Positions 12,949-20,784 of a stretch of 64,000 nt of DNA are shown here, in pieces. A program made the translations under genes and the position numbers. The stretch covers positions 2,252,501-2,316,500 of the forward strand of contig NZ_CP061204.1 in assembly GCF_014621775.1 (NCBI RefSeq). Reading direction: 5' to 3'. The notes under the pieces are model-generated. The model worked only from the letters and a program-made list of their open reading frames with translations. It did no database searches and was not told the origin of the DNA. The stretch is from Stenotrophomonas sp. 169 (GTDB lineage Bacteria > Pseudomonadota > Gammaproteobacteria > Xanthomonadales > Xanthomonadaceae). Every line of letters begins with the position of its first letter. Within the stretch, counting starts at the first letter, position 1.

Positions 12949-13419
12949 ATGAAACGGACACTTCCCCTCACTGCCCTGCTGGCCCTGTTCACGTGTGCCC
13001 CGGCCACTGCCCAGGAAGCCGACAAGGCGGTGGCCCGCCATCTGGAGAAGCTGGGTTACACCTATGAGATCGACGACGACGGCGATTACCGTATGGTCTT
13101 CGACGTGGAAGGTGATCGCACCCAGCTGGTCTATGTCCGTTCGACGGTTGAGGAGTTCGGCAGCCAGCAGGTGCGGGAAGTGTGGTCGCCGGGCTATCAC
13201 TCCAGCACCGACGCGTTCCCGGCGGCGGTGGCGAACCGACTGCTGGAAGATTCCCAGGACGCCAAAATGGGCGGCTGGGTGAAGCAGCAGAAGGTGGCGA
13301 TGTTCGTGGTGAAGCTCGATGCCGCCGCCTCGGCCGAGGCACTCAGTGATGCCATCGACGCGGCCAGCCGCACCGCCGATGCCATTGAACTGGAACTGAC
13401 CCAGCAGGACGAACTCTGA
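12949..13419 (+). CDS. Small exported protein, possibly YbjN-like
   Basis: A 156-aa protein with a clear signal peptide (MKRTLPLTALLALFTCAPATAQ). The body (KLGYTYEIDDDGDYRMVFDVEGDRTQ...) has the alternating pattern seen in YbjN/sensory-transduction-regulator-like proteins. That resemblance is weak and from memory only. It is divergent from clpS and ends 1 bp before the NUDIX gene, so it probably belongs to the NUDIX-mnmA-hflD operon. Confidence 0.65.
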   Translation: MKRTLPLTALLALFTCAPATAQEADKAVARHLEKLGYTYEIDDDGDYRMVFDVEGDRTQLVYVRSTVEEFGSQQVREVWSPGYHSSTDAFPAAVANRLLEDSQDAKMGGWVKQQKVAMFVVKLDAAASAEALSDAIDAASRTADAIELELTQQDEL

Positions 13420-13420
13420 A

Positions 13421-13882
13421 GTGAACGGTATCGCGCAGCGCTGGGCACCCCGGGTCACCGTGGCCACGGTCGTCGTCGACCAGGGCCTCGTGCTGCTGGT
13501 GGAGGAACGCATCGAAGGACGCCTGGTACTGAATCAGCCCGCTGGCCACCTCGAACCCGAGGAGTCGCTGGCCAGCGCCGCCCTGCGCGAAACACGCGAA
13601 GAAACCGGCTGGGATGTCGAGCTGACCGGGTTCGTCGGCTGCTACCAGTGGACAGCACCCGACGGCACCGCCTTCCTGCGCTTCTGCTATGCCGCACGGC
13701 CCCTGCAGCACCACGCGGATGAGCCGCTTGACGAGGGGATCGAGCGAGCGCTGTGGCTCAGCCCGGCGGAGCTGCAGGGCGAGCAGGCCCGCTGGCGCAG
13801 CCCGCTGGTCTGGCAGGTGCTGGCTGACTATCTGGGCGGCCAGTGCTACCCGTTGCAGTCGGTGAAGGAGCTGGGCGCATGA
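13421..13882 (+). CDS. NUDIX hydrolase (NudJ-like)
   Basis: The 153-aa protein hydrolyses nucleoside diphosphate-linked compounds. A complete NUDIX box is visible ([20 protein letters not shown] followed by TGW), placing the metal-binding glutamates correctly. The position before mnmA and hflD matches NudJ/YmfB of enterics, a thiamin-pyrophosphate and nucleotide phosphatase. The exact substrate here is inferred. The start is a GTG, and the stop overlaps the mnmA start by an ATGA. Confidence 0.85.
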   Translation: MNGIAQRWAPRVTVATVVVDQGLVLLVEERIEGRLVLNQPAGHLEPEESLASAALRETREETGWDVELTGFVGCYQWTAPDGTAFLRFCYAARPLQHHADEPLDEGIERALWLSPAELQGEQARWRSPLVWQVLADYLGGQCYPLQSVKELGA

Positions 13883-15018
13883 GCACGCCGAGGGTCATGG
13901 TGGGCGTCTCCGGCGGCGTCGATTCATCGGTCGCGGCCTGGCGTCTGGTCCAGCAGGGCGAGCCGGTGGCCGGGCTCTTCATGCAGAACTGGGCCGAGGA
14001 TGGCAGCGGCGAATGCCGCGCCGAGGACGACCGCCGCGATGCGGTGGCGGTCTGCGGCCTGTTGGGCATCCCGTTTCACTTCCGCGACTTCTCTGCCGCC
14101 TATTGGAAGGAGGTGTTCGCACACTTCCTGGCCGAGTACGCAGCCGGGCGCACCCCCAATCCCGACGTGCTGTGCAACCGCGAGGTCAAGTTCAAGCACT
14201 TCCTGGATGCCGCGCGGGAACTGGGCGCCGAGCGCATCGCCACCGGCCATTACGCGCGCATCGCCCAGCAGGGCAGCCAATGGCACCTGCTGCGCGGGGC
14301 GGACCGGTCCAAGGACCAGAGTTACTTCCTGCATCAGCTGGGACAGGCGCAACTGTCGGCCACGGTGTTCCCGATCGGCGACCTCAACAAGAGCGATCTG
14401 CGCCGCATGGCGCGCGATGCCGGGCTGCCCACCCACGCGAAGAAAGATTCCACCGGCATCTGCTTCATCGGCGAGCGCGACTTCCGCGACTTCCTTGGCC
14501 AGTACCTGCCGGCGCGCACGGGCCGCATCGTCGACCCCGACGGCGTGGAGATCGCCGAGCATCCCGGCGTCTTCTATTTCACCCTGGGCCAGCGCGAAGG
14601 CCTGAACATCGGCGGCGTACGCGGCCGACCTGCGGCACCGTGGTACGTGGTGGGCAAGGATGTGGACACCAATACCCTGTATGTCGACCAGGACCGGGAA
14701 AGCCCGTGGCTGATGTCCACCGTGCTGGTCAGCGAGACGGCGCACTGGATAGCCGGCGCACCGCCGGCGCGCCGCTTCACCTGCACCGCGCAGACGCGCT
14801 ATCGGCAGCCCGATGAAGACTGCACCGTCAACGTGCGCGATGATGGCACCCTGCTGGTCACGTTCCCACGACCCCAGCGTGCGGTGACGCCCGGCCAGTC
14901 GCTGGTGCTGTACGACGGCGAGGTCTGCCTGGGTGGCGCTGTGATCGCAGCCACCGACGCACCGCTGGAACAGCGCCTGCGCCCTACTTCTTCTCCTTTC
15001 AAGGTAATTGCTGAATGA
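13879..15018 (+). CDS. mnmA: tRNA-specific 2-thiouridylase MnmA
   Basis: ATP-dependent enzyme that thiolates U34 of tRNA-Lys, -Glu and -Gln using sulfur relayed from IscS and Tus proteins. The 379-aa protein starts [20 protein letters not shown] with the PP-loop SGGVDSS. Both catalytic cysteines are in place: Cys in [12 protein letters not shown] and Cys in [12 protein letters not shown] start at the ATGA overlap with the NUDIX gene; an upstream in-frame ATG lies inside that gene. The stop overlaps hflD. Confidence 0.96.
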   Translation: MSTPRVMVGVSGGVDSSVAAWRLVQQGEPVAGLFMQNWAEDGSGECRAEDDRRDAVAVCGLLGIPFHFRDFSAAYWKEVFAHFLAEYAAGRTPNPDVLCNREVKFKHFLDAARELGAERIATGHYARIAQQGSQWHLLRGADRSKDQSYFLHQLGQAQLSATVFPIGDLNKSDLRRMARDAGLPTHAKKDSTGICFIGERDFRDFLGQYLPARTGRIVDPDGVEIAEHPGVFYFTLGQREGLNIGGVRGRPAAPWYVVGKDVDTNTLYVDQDRESPWLMSTVLVSETAHWIAGAPPARRFTCTAQTRYRQPDEDCTVNVRDDGTLLVTFPRPQRAVTPGQSLVLYDGEVCLGGAVIAATDAPLEQRLRPTSSPFKVIAE

Positions 15019-15629
15019 GTTTTACTGTCGACGACCGCGTCCTCGCCCTGGCTGGCATCGCCCAGGCCCTGCAGCAGGTCCGCCGCATCGCCGATACCGG
15101 CCATTCCGATGCCGCCGCCGTGCGCACGGCCATGGACAGCGTGTTCCGCATCGATGCGGGCTCGCCGCAGGACGTCTACGGTGACCGCGAGGCACTCAAG
15201 CCCGGCCTGCGCCTGCTGCACAACTATTTCCGCAACCAGGGCCAGGACCCGATCCTGCCCAAGCTGGCACTGGCTGTACTGCAGCTGGAGCGCCGCTTCG
15301 TCAGCGAGTCGGACACCATCGACAAGGTGACCGCCGGCATCGAGCGCGCCAGCCGCCAAGGCCGTGAACTGGGCGACAGCGGTCACCCCGACGTGCTGGC
15401 CACGCTGGGCGGCGTCTATGCAGACACCATCAGCCACCTGAAGCCCCGGGTGATGGTGCAGGGCAATCCGCATTACCTCGGCCAGGCCGGCGTGGTGGCG
15501 GAGATCCGCGCACTGCTGCTGGCCGCCGTGCGCTCGGCGGTACTGTGGCGCCAGCTGGGCGGCAGCTACTGGGATTTCCTGTTCGCCCGCAAGGCGATGC
15601 TCGAGGCAGTGGATCGTGCCCTCCGCTAA
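15015..15629 (+). CDS. hflD: High frequency lysogenization protein HflD homolog
   Basis: A 204-aa all-helical protein of the HflD/PurB-adjacent family. It shows the family features [20 protein letters not shown] and the C-terminal [20 protein letters not shown]. In E. coli HflD affects lambda CII stability; its general cellular role is unclear. It overlaps mnmA by four bases and is followed by a cluster of GTAG palindromes. Confidence 0.93.
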   Translation: MSFTVDDRVLALAGIAQALQQVRRIADTGHSDAAAVRTAMDSVFRIDAGSPQDVYGDREALKPGLRLLHNYFRNQGQDPILPKLALAVLQLERRFVSESDTIDKVTAGIERASRQGRELGDSGHPDVLATLGGVYADTISHLKPRVMVQGNPHYLGQAGVVAEIRALLLAAVRSAVLWRQLGGSYWDFLFARKAMLEAVDRALR

Positions 15630-15641
15630 CGCCGACGGGTT

Positions 15642-15745
15642 GTAGAGCCGACGGGTAGAGCCGACTTCAGTCGGCTGTCCCTCACCCAGCCGGCTGAAGC
15701 CGGCTCTACCCATCTATGCACCCAGCCGGCTGAAGCCGGCTCTAC
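15642..15745. repeat. Cluster of GTAG (SMAG-type) palindromes
   Basis: After hflD lie a GTAG fragment at 15642 and a complete hairpin in plus orientation at 15655-15676 (stem AGCCGACT / AGTCGGCT). Two inverted copies follow at 15688-15709 and 15724-15745, each ending in CTAC (the complement of GTAG). These match the short REP-like elements described in S. maltophilia. They may stabilise or end the hflD transcript. Confidence 0.85.
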
Positions 15746-15815
15746 CGCGATGCCTGTGCCACCACGGCCGTGATCAGCTGGTGCGAAAAAAGCATACGAC
15801 GACGCACATCGGCGT

Positions 15816-15842
15816 TAAAGAGAACCGGGGTACGGCCGATAC
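15816..15842 (+). promoter_or_regulatory. Sigma-28 (FliA) promoter of the chemoreceptor gene
   Basis: TAAAGAGA and GCCGATAC are separated by exactly 11 bp, a close match to the FliA consensus (TAAAGTTT-N11-GCCGATAA). It lies 28 bp upstream of the chemoreceptor start codon. Confidence 0.8.
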
Positions 15843-15870
15843 TGCATTCGTGACTCTCCCGGGAACGTCC

Positions 15871-17061
15871 ATGTCCTCTCGCACCATCATTCGCCTGGCT
15901 GCTCCGCTGGCGCTGACCCTGCTGCTCCCCCTCGCCTTCGCACTGGAGTGGCCTGCGGCCCTGCGCTGGGCGATCCTTTCCACGATGACCCTCAGCTGGC
16001 TCGGGTTTGCCTGGTGGAGCAGCCGCAGCACGCTGCACCGCTCGCCGGAGCAGGATCGCGTCCTGCGTGAGCAGGACCAGCTGCTGACCGAACTGCGCAG
16101 CTTCGTCGGCAACGAAATCGAAGGCTCGCGCAGCGAAGTCGAGCGTGCCCGCGACTTGATCCGCCAGGCGGTATCCGGCCTGGGCGGCAGCTTCGAAGCG
16201 ATGAACCGCAAGTCGCGCCAGCAGAACCAGGCCCTCGCCCGCATCGTCGACCGCACCGGTGAAGACGGTTCGGCCGGGCTGGACGTGGCGCGCTTTGCAC
16301 AGCACGCCAGCCACCAGATGGAACAACTGGTGGAGGCGCTGGAACAGGTCAGCGGCCAGAGCAGCACCACCGTGCAGCACATCGATCAGATGGCGCAGCA
16401 CCTGGATGGCATCTTCGCGCTGCTGGAAGACGTCAAGTCCATCGCCGACCAGACCAACCTGCTCGCCTTGAATGCGGCCATCGAAGCGGCCCGTGCGGGC
16501 GAAGCCGGACGTGGCTTTGCCGTGGTAGCCGACGAGGTCCGCAACCTGTCCGAGCGCTCCACCACCTTCAACGAGCAGATCCGCAAGCTGGCGCACAGCT
16601 CGAAGGATGCCATCGCCAAGGTGCGCGAAACCGTGTCTCACATGGCCTCGCGCGACATGGACCGCTCCCGCGATGCACGCATCGAAGCCGCGTCCATGGT
16701 CGACAACGTGGCGCAGATCAATGCCTCGCTGGGCGACGGCATGCGCGAAGTGTCTGACTGTGCGCGCGCCATCGACGGCAGCGTCGCGGAAGCGGTGCGT
16801 GCCCTGCAGTTCGAAGACATCGCGACCCAGGCCCTGGGCGGCGTGCACGTTCACTTGGACCGACTGACCGCGATCAACCGCGAAGCACTGGCGCTGCAGG
16901 AACTGCTGCACCGTCACGGTGGCGCGGCGGACGAAGAAGTGGCGACCGCGCTGCAGCGCACCGGCAACCGGCTGCGCGACATGCGCAACGAATGGGAGCG
17001 ACCGCCGCACAAGCCGGTCACCCAGCAGAGCATGGGTGCTGGAACCGTCGAACTGTTCTGA
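15871..17061 (+). CDS. Methyl-accepting chemotaxis protein without periplasmic sensor domain
   Basis: A 396-aa chemoreceptor-like protein. Two closely spaced hydrophobic segments fill the first 50 residues with almost no periplasmic loop, so it has no classical extracellular ligand domain. The cytoplasmic part contains the highly conserved signalling tip ([20 protein letters not shown]... then [18 protein letters not shown]). It lies about 12 kb from the next chemotaxis gene but has its own sigma-28 promoter, which ties it to motility. The start at 15871 is the ATG after that promoter. Confidence 0.9.
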   Translation: MSSRTIIRLAAPLALTLLLPLAFALEWPAALRWAILSTMTLSWLGFAWWSSRSTLHRSPEQDRVLREQDQLLTELRSFVGNEIEGSRSEVERARDLIRQAVSGLGGSFEAMNRKSRQQNQALARIVDRTGEDGSAGLDVARFAQHASHQMEQLVEALEQVSGQSSTTVQHIDQMAQHLDGIFALLEDVKSIADQTNLLALNAAIEAARAGEAGRGFAVVADEVRNLSERSTTFNEQIRKLAHSSKDAIAKVRETVSHMASRDMDRSRDARIEAASMVDNVAQINASLGDGMREVSDCARAIDGSVAEAVRALQFEDIATQALGGVHVHLDRLTAINREALALQELLHRHGGAADEEVATALQRTGNRLRDMRNEWERPPHKPVTQQSMGAGTVELF

Positions 17062-17095
17062 CCCGGCATGCAGGCTGTCGCAGAAGCGCGTGAAG

Positions 17096-17121
17096 AAGGC
17101 CCCGGCACTGCCGGGGCCTTT
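17096..17121 (+). terminator. Intrinsic terminator of the chemoreceptor gene
   Basis: A 9-bp perfect stem (GGCCCCGGC / GCCGGGGCC) with a 3-nt loop and flanking A and T runs lies 35 bp after the stop codon. Confidence 0.8.
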
Positions 17122-17303
17122 GCATGCCCGCCTCCCCCTGCGGCACGCACGTCGGCACGCGAGCAGCTGCAACAGCTGGAGCAACTGGCACGGGCCGAGC
17201 TTGCCCTGCTGGCCCTGCGCGCCGCAGCCCAGCCGGCAGCGCCACCGCCCTGCCCGGAGCATGCGAGCGTAGCGTGGGATCTGGGGCTGGACGCTGCGGA
17301 TCT
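17122..17303. other. Leader of the palindrome array, no convincing gene
   Basis: Between the terminator and the first array unit is about 180 bp. It has an open plus frame rich in Gln, Leu and Ala, but no ribosome site and no recognisable family. It could be a decayed gene end or noise. The last 20 bases already resemble the array's inter-unit sequence (GACGCTGCGGATCT). Confidence 0.3.
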
Positions 17304-17896
17304 GTAGTGCCGAGCCGTGCTCGGCGAGCGCACCGCGCGGCGCCCTGGCTTTCCGCCGAGCGTGGCTCGGCGCTACAACGGCATCAGCGCGCCCTCGCCT
17401 TCGCGGGAATTTCGATGTAATCGCTGCGGATCTGTAGCGCCGAGCCGTGCTCGGCGAGCGCACCGCGCGGCGCCTTGATCCTCCGCCGAGCGTGGCTCGG
17501 CGCTACAACGGCATCAGGGCGCCCTCGCCTCCGCGGGGATGTCCACGAGGCCGCTGCGGATATGTAGCGCCGAGCCGTGCTCGGCGAGCGCACCGCGCGG
17601 CGCCCTGGCCCTCCGCCGAGCGTGGCTCGGCGCTACCAGCGCATCAGGACGCCCCCGCCTTCGCGGGGATTTCGGCGTCGACGCTGCGGATCTGTAGCGC
17701 CGAGCCGTGCTCGGCGAGCGCACCGCGCGGTGCCCTGGCTTTCCGCCGAGCGCGGCTCGGCGCTACAACGGCATCAGCGCGCCCCCGCCTCCGCGGGGAT
17801 GTCGGCGTCGACGCTGCGGATCTGTAGCGCCGAGCCGTGCTCGGCGAGCGCACCGCGCGGCGCCCTGGCTTTCCGCCGAGCGTGGTTCGGCGCTAC
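17304..17896. repeat. Tandem array of five GTAG palindrome pairs, period 130 bp
   Basis: Five near-identical units start at 17304, 17434, 17564, 17694 and 17824, an exact 130-bp spacing. Each unit is 73 bp: a GTAG-headed hairpin, about 25 bp, then an inverted hairpin ending in CTAC. A conserved 57-bp linker separates units and ends GCTGCGGATCT or a close variant. The pairs are classic REP doublets. The array fills the gap between convergent genes. Short open frames inside it shift frame from unit to unit because 130 is not a multiple of three, so they are not coding. Confidence 0.92.
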
Positions 17897-17903
17897 CAGA
17901 TGA

Positions 17904-20675
17904 TCAGACGACAACCGCCGCCACGCCTCGATGGGCGGCATCACGCGGCTGCCGCAGCCATTGCGCCAGCTCGCGCGGCACCAACGGGCGCGAGTACAGA
18001 TAACCCTGTATCTCATCGCAGCCTTGGCGACGCAGCATGGCGTCTTCCTGCGCAGTCTCGACCCCTTCGGCCACCACTTTCATCCCCAGCGCGTGGCCGA
18101 GATGGACGATGGCCTGGGTGACCTCGGCCGTGCCGGCATCGGCCAGCATTCCCTGCACGAAGCTGCGGTCGATCTTCAGCCGCCCCACCGGGAACCGGTT
18201 GAGGTAATGCAGGTTGGAAAAACCGGTACCGAAGTCATCGACCGCCAACGGCACGCTGTGGCGCTCGAAGACATCGAAGCAGTGGCGCAGGATCTCCGTG
18301 TCACGGATCAAGGCGGACTCGGTCAGCTCCAGCTCAAGCCGTGTGGGTGACAGGCCCTGCGCGTGGCAGACCTCGATGACCCGCTCAGCGAAGCCGCGCT
18401 CGCGCAGCTGGACCGCCGACACATTGACCGCGATGCGATCAAAGACCAGCCCGGCGCGGTCCCAGGCCGAGGCCTGCCGACAGGCCTCGTTGAGCACCCA
18501 ATCACCTATCCGGACGATCTCACCGCACTTTTCGGCGATGGGAATGAACTCGGCCGGGCTGCAGTAGCCCAGGCCCGGCCGGTGCCAGCGCAGCAACGCC
18601 TCGATCGCGGGCGGCTGCTCGGCATCGGCATGCATCAGCGGCTGGTAGACCAGGCTGAACTCTTCGCGCTCGATGGCACCGTGCAGGGCGTGCTCGATGT
18701 CCAGGCGGCGCTGGATGCGTGCCAGCGCGTCCTGGCTGTAGTACTGGTAGGTATTGCGTCCCGCTTCCTTTGCCGCATGCATGGCCGCATCGGCCGCGCG
18801 CAGCAGGGATTCAAAGTCGTCTCGACCGCTTTCCAGCATCGCGATGCCAATGCTCGCGCCCACCTTCAACAGGTCCTGCCCGCGGTGCAGCGGCTCGGCC
18901 AGCGAGGCAATCAGCTTGCGTGCAACGTGCCCGGCATCCTCCGCCTCGGCCAGGTCGCGCAGTACGACAATGAACTCATCGCCGCTGAAACGCCCGAACA
19001 GGTCACTGTTGCGCAGCCCCTGGTGGAGACGGCTCGCCGCGGCTTTCAGCAGGGTATCGCCGGTCGCGTGGCCGAAGCTGTCGTTGATCGTCTTGAAGCC
19101 GTCGAGGTCGATGAACAGCATCGCCAGCGGCGTGCCGCGATCGCGCGCTTCTTCGATGGCATCGGCGGTCTGCTCGCGCAGCAGCATCCTGTTCGGCAGG
19201 CCGGTCAGCAGGTCGTAGTGCGCCAGCAGCTCGATGCGCTCGTTGGCTTCGCGTTCGCGGGTGATGTCCCGGAACAGCACGACAAATCGCGCCGGCAAGC
19301 CATCACGCCGGTCCATCTCGACCAGCACCTGCACCCAGACGCGCATCCCGGACTGGCGATAGAAGCACAGGTCCAGCTGCTCAGGCAGGCCGCCGGCACC
19401 AATGCGGTCGAGCACCGCCGCGAAGGCAGCGCGGGAGTCATCGGTATACAGCGCCATCGCCTGTTCCAGGCTGATCGGCTCCTTGCGCAGCCCATGGATG
19501 CGGTAGCACTCCTCGGTCCACTGCATCTGGCGGGTTTCAACTTCGATCTCGCAACCGCCGATCCGGCCCAGGGCGGAAACGCGGTTCAGCAGCTCGGTGC
19601 GCCAGCGGATAAGGGCATCGGTCTGGTGCTGTTCGCTGATGTTCTGCACTTGGCCCAGCACGCGCTGGACCAGGCCGTCGGCGGCCTGCAGGGGCTGCAT
19701 CCACAGCCGCAGCTGCATTGCCGCCGATGTCTCACGGGCCGCCAGCTCGAGCTCCACGCTTGCCGGATGGCCGTCGCGCCACAGGCGCCGCCATGCCATG
19801 CGCAGCGCGCCGCGGGAGCGCGGCTGCAACCGACGCAGCCAGCCGCGCAGGCTGGCGGGTTGGCCGGCACTGACACCCAGCAGCGCCTGCAGCTCCGCCG
19901 ACCACCAGAACCGCCGGCTGAGCGGATCCCAGGACCAGCTGCCCATGCTGGCGATGCGCTGCGCTTCCCGCAGGTGGACCTGCTGGTCCTGCAGAACCGT
20001 TTCCAGCTGTTTCTGCGGCTCGATGTCGGTATGCGTGCCCACCATGCGCAGCGCCTGGCCGTCCGCGGTCCGGCTGACCACCCGGCCCCGGTCCAGCACC
20101 CAGCGCCACGGGCGGCCCGGCTGGCGGAAGCGGAACTCGGCGCTGTATTGCGCATCTTCGCCGCGCAGGTGCCGCTGGATGGCGGCGCGGACATGGGCGC
20201 AGTCTTCAGGGTGGACACGGTCCATCAACGCGCTGGCGCCTTCCTGCAGCTCGCCCGCGCCCGACGCCTCGCCATAAGGCGAGCGCAGCATCCGGTCGCT
20301 GGCGACGTCCCAGTCCCACAGCCCGTGTCCGGCACTCTCCAGGGCAAGCTCCCAGCGATCGCCGGCCTGGCTGCCGGAGGGCCGGGGGATGCTGAGGGTA
20401 AAGGCGAGCAGGTGCCCATCGCCGTCATGCACGGCGCGCATCCAGCCGTCATGGCGGCCACCGGGCCCGCCGGGCAGGCTGCAGGGGATGATGCCCCCAT
20501 CGGCTGCCAGCAAGCGGATGTCTTCAAGCATGGGCTGGTAGGCGGTGACCGCCGCAGGCAGGCCGTGTTCGCGCGCCACCGGATTGGCCGCGAGCGGATG
20601 GCCCTGCCGATCCAGGATGACCAGCGCCGAGGCGAGCGGGTGCTGCAACAGGCTGGCAATGATCCCTTGATCCAC
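17904..20675 (-). CDS. Multi-PAS GGDEF-EAL protein (cyclic-di-GMP turnover)
   Basis: A 923-aa cytosolic signalling protein with several PAS/PAC repeats (for example RGEDAQYSAEFRFRQPGRPW), then GGDEF and EAL domains. The GGDEF signature reads SGDEF (FGRFSGDEFIVVL), a change at the first glycine that may weaken cyclase activity. The EAL domain keeps EALLRW, the NVS asparagine, and DDFGTGFSNL, so phosphodiesterase activity is likely. I start at the GTG at 20675, seven bases after GGAG. The frame is open further upstream but would run into the divergent gene's start region. Confidence 0.88.
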   Translation of the reverse strand: MDQGIIASLLQHPLASALVILDRQGHPLAANPVAREHGLPAAVTAYQPMLEDIRLLAADGGIIPCSLPGGPGGRHDGWMRAVHDGDGHLLAFTLSIPRPSGSQAGDRWELALESAGHGLWDWDVASDRMLRSPYGEASGAGELQEGASALMDRVHPEDCAHVRAAIQRHLRGEDAQYSAEFRFRQPGRPWRWVLDRGRVVSRTADGQALRMVGTHTDIEPQKQLETVLQDQQVHLREAQRIASMGSWSWDPLSRRFWWSAELQALLGVSAGQPASLRGWLRRLQPRSRGALRMAWRRLWRDGHPASVELELAARETSAAMQLRLWMQPLQAADGLVQRVLGQVQNISEQHQTDALIRWRTELLNRVSALGRIGGCEIEVETRQMQWTEECYRIHGLRKEPISLEQAMALYTDDSRAAFAAVLDRIGAGGLPEQLDLCFYRQSGMRVWVQVLVEMDRRDGLPARFVVLFRDITREREANERIELLAHYDLLTGLPNRMLLREQTADAIEEARDRGTPLAMLFIDLDGFKTINDSFGHATGDTLLKAAASRLHQGLRNSDLFGRFSGDEFIVVLRDLAEAEDAGHVARKLIASLAEPLHRGQDLLKVGASIGIAMLESGRDDFESLLRAADAAMHAAKEAGRNTYQYYSQDALARIQRRLDIEHALHGAIEREEFSLVYQPLMHADAEQPPAIEALLRWHRPGLGYCSPAEFIPIAEKCGEIVRIGDWVLNEACRQASAWDRAGLVFDRIAVNVSAVQLRERGFAERVIEVCHAQGLSPTRLELELTESALIRDTEILRHCFDVFERHSVPLAVDDFGTGFSNLHYLNRFPVGRLKIDRSFVQGMLADAGTAEVTQAIVHLGHALGMKVVAEGVETAQEDAMLRRQGCDEIQGYLYSRPLVPRELAQWLRQPRDAAHRGVAAVVV

Positions 20676-20784
20676 GCACTTGCTCCGATCACCCTCCCGA
20701 TATCCGGGCACGAAATCGTTAGCGGCCGACTGCGGCGATAATTGAGCCAGCGGTGGCCCGTACCGATGTCCGGGCCGCGTTAAG

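Noticed and set aside
15742..17463. 573-codon open frame opposite the chemoreceptor gene
   Set aside because: It runs through a receptor with intact signalling motifs, a terminator and repeat DNA, so it cannot be a real gene.
17384..17853. Repeated 69-70 codon open frames starting MRSPSTARRY
   Set aside because: They are translations of the palindrome array, and the reading frame changes with each 130-bp unit.
17304..17896. CRISPR-like periodic array
   Set aside because: The repeats are 73-bp palindrome pairs and the intervening 57-bp linkers are conserved, not unique spacers; no cas gene is present.
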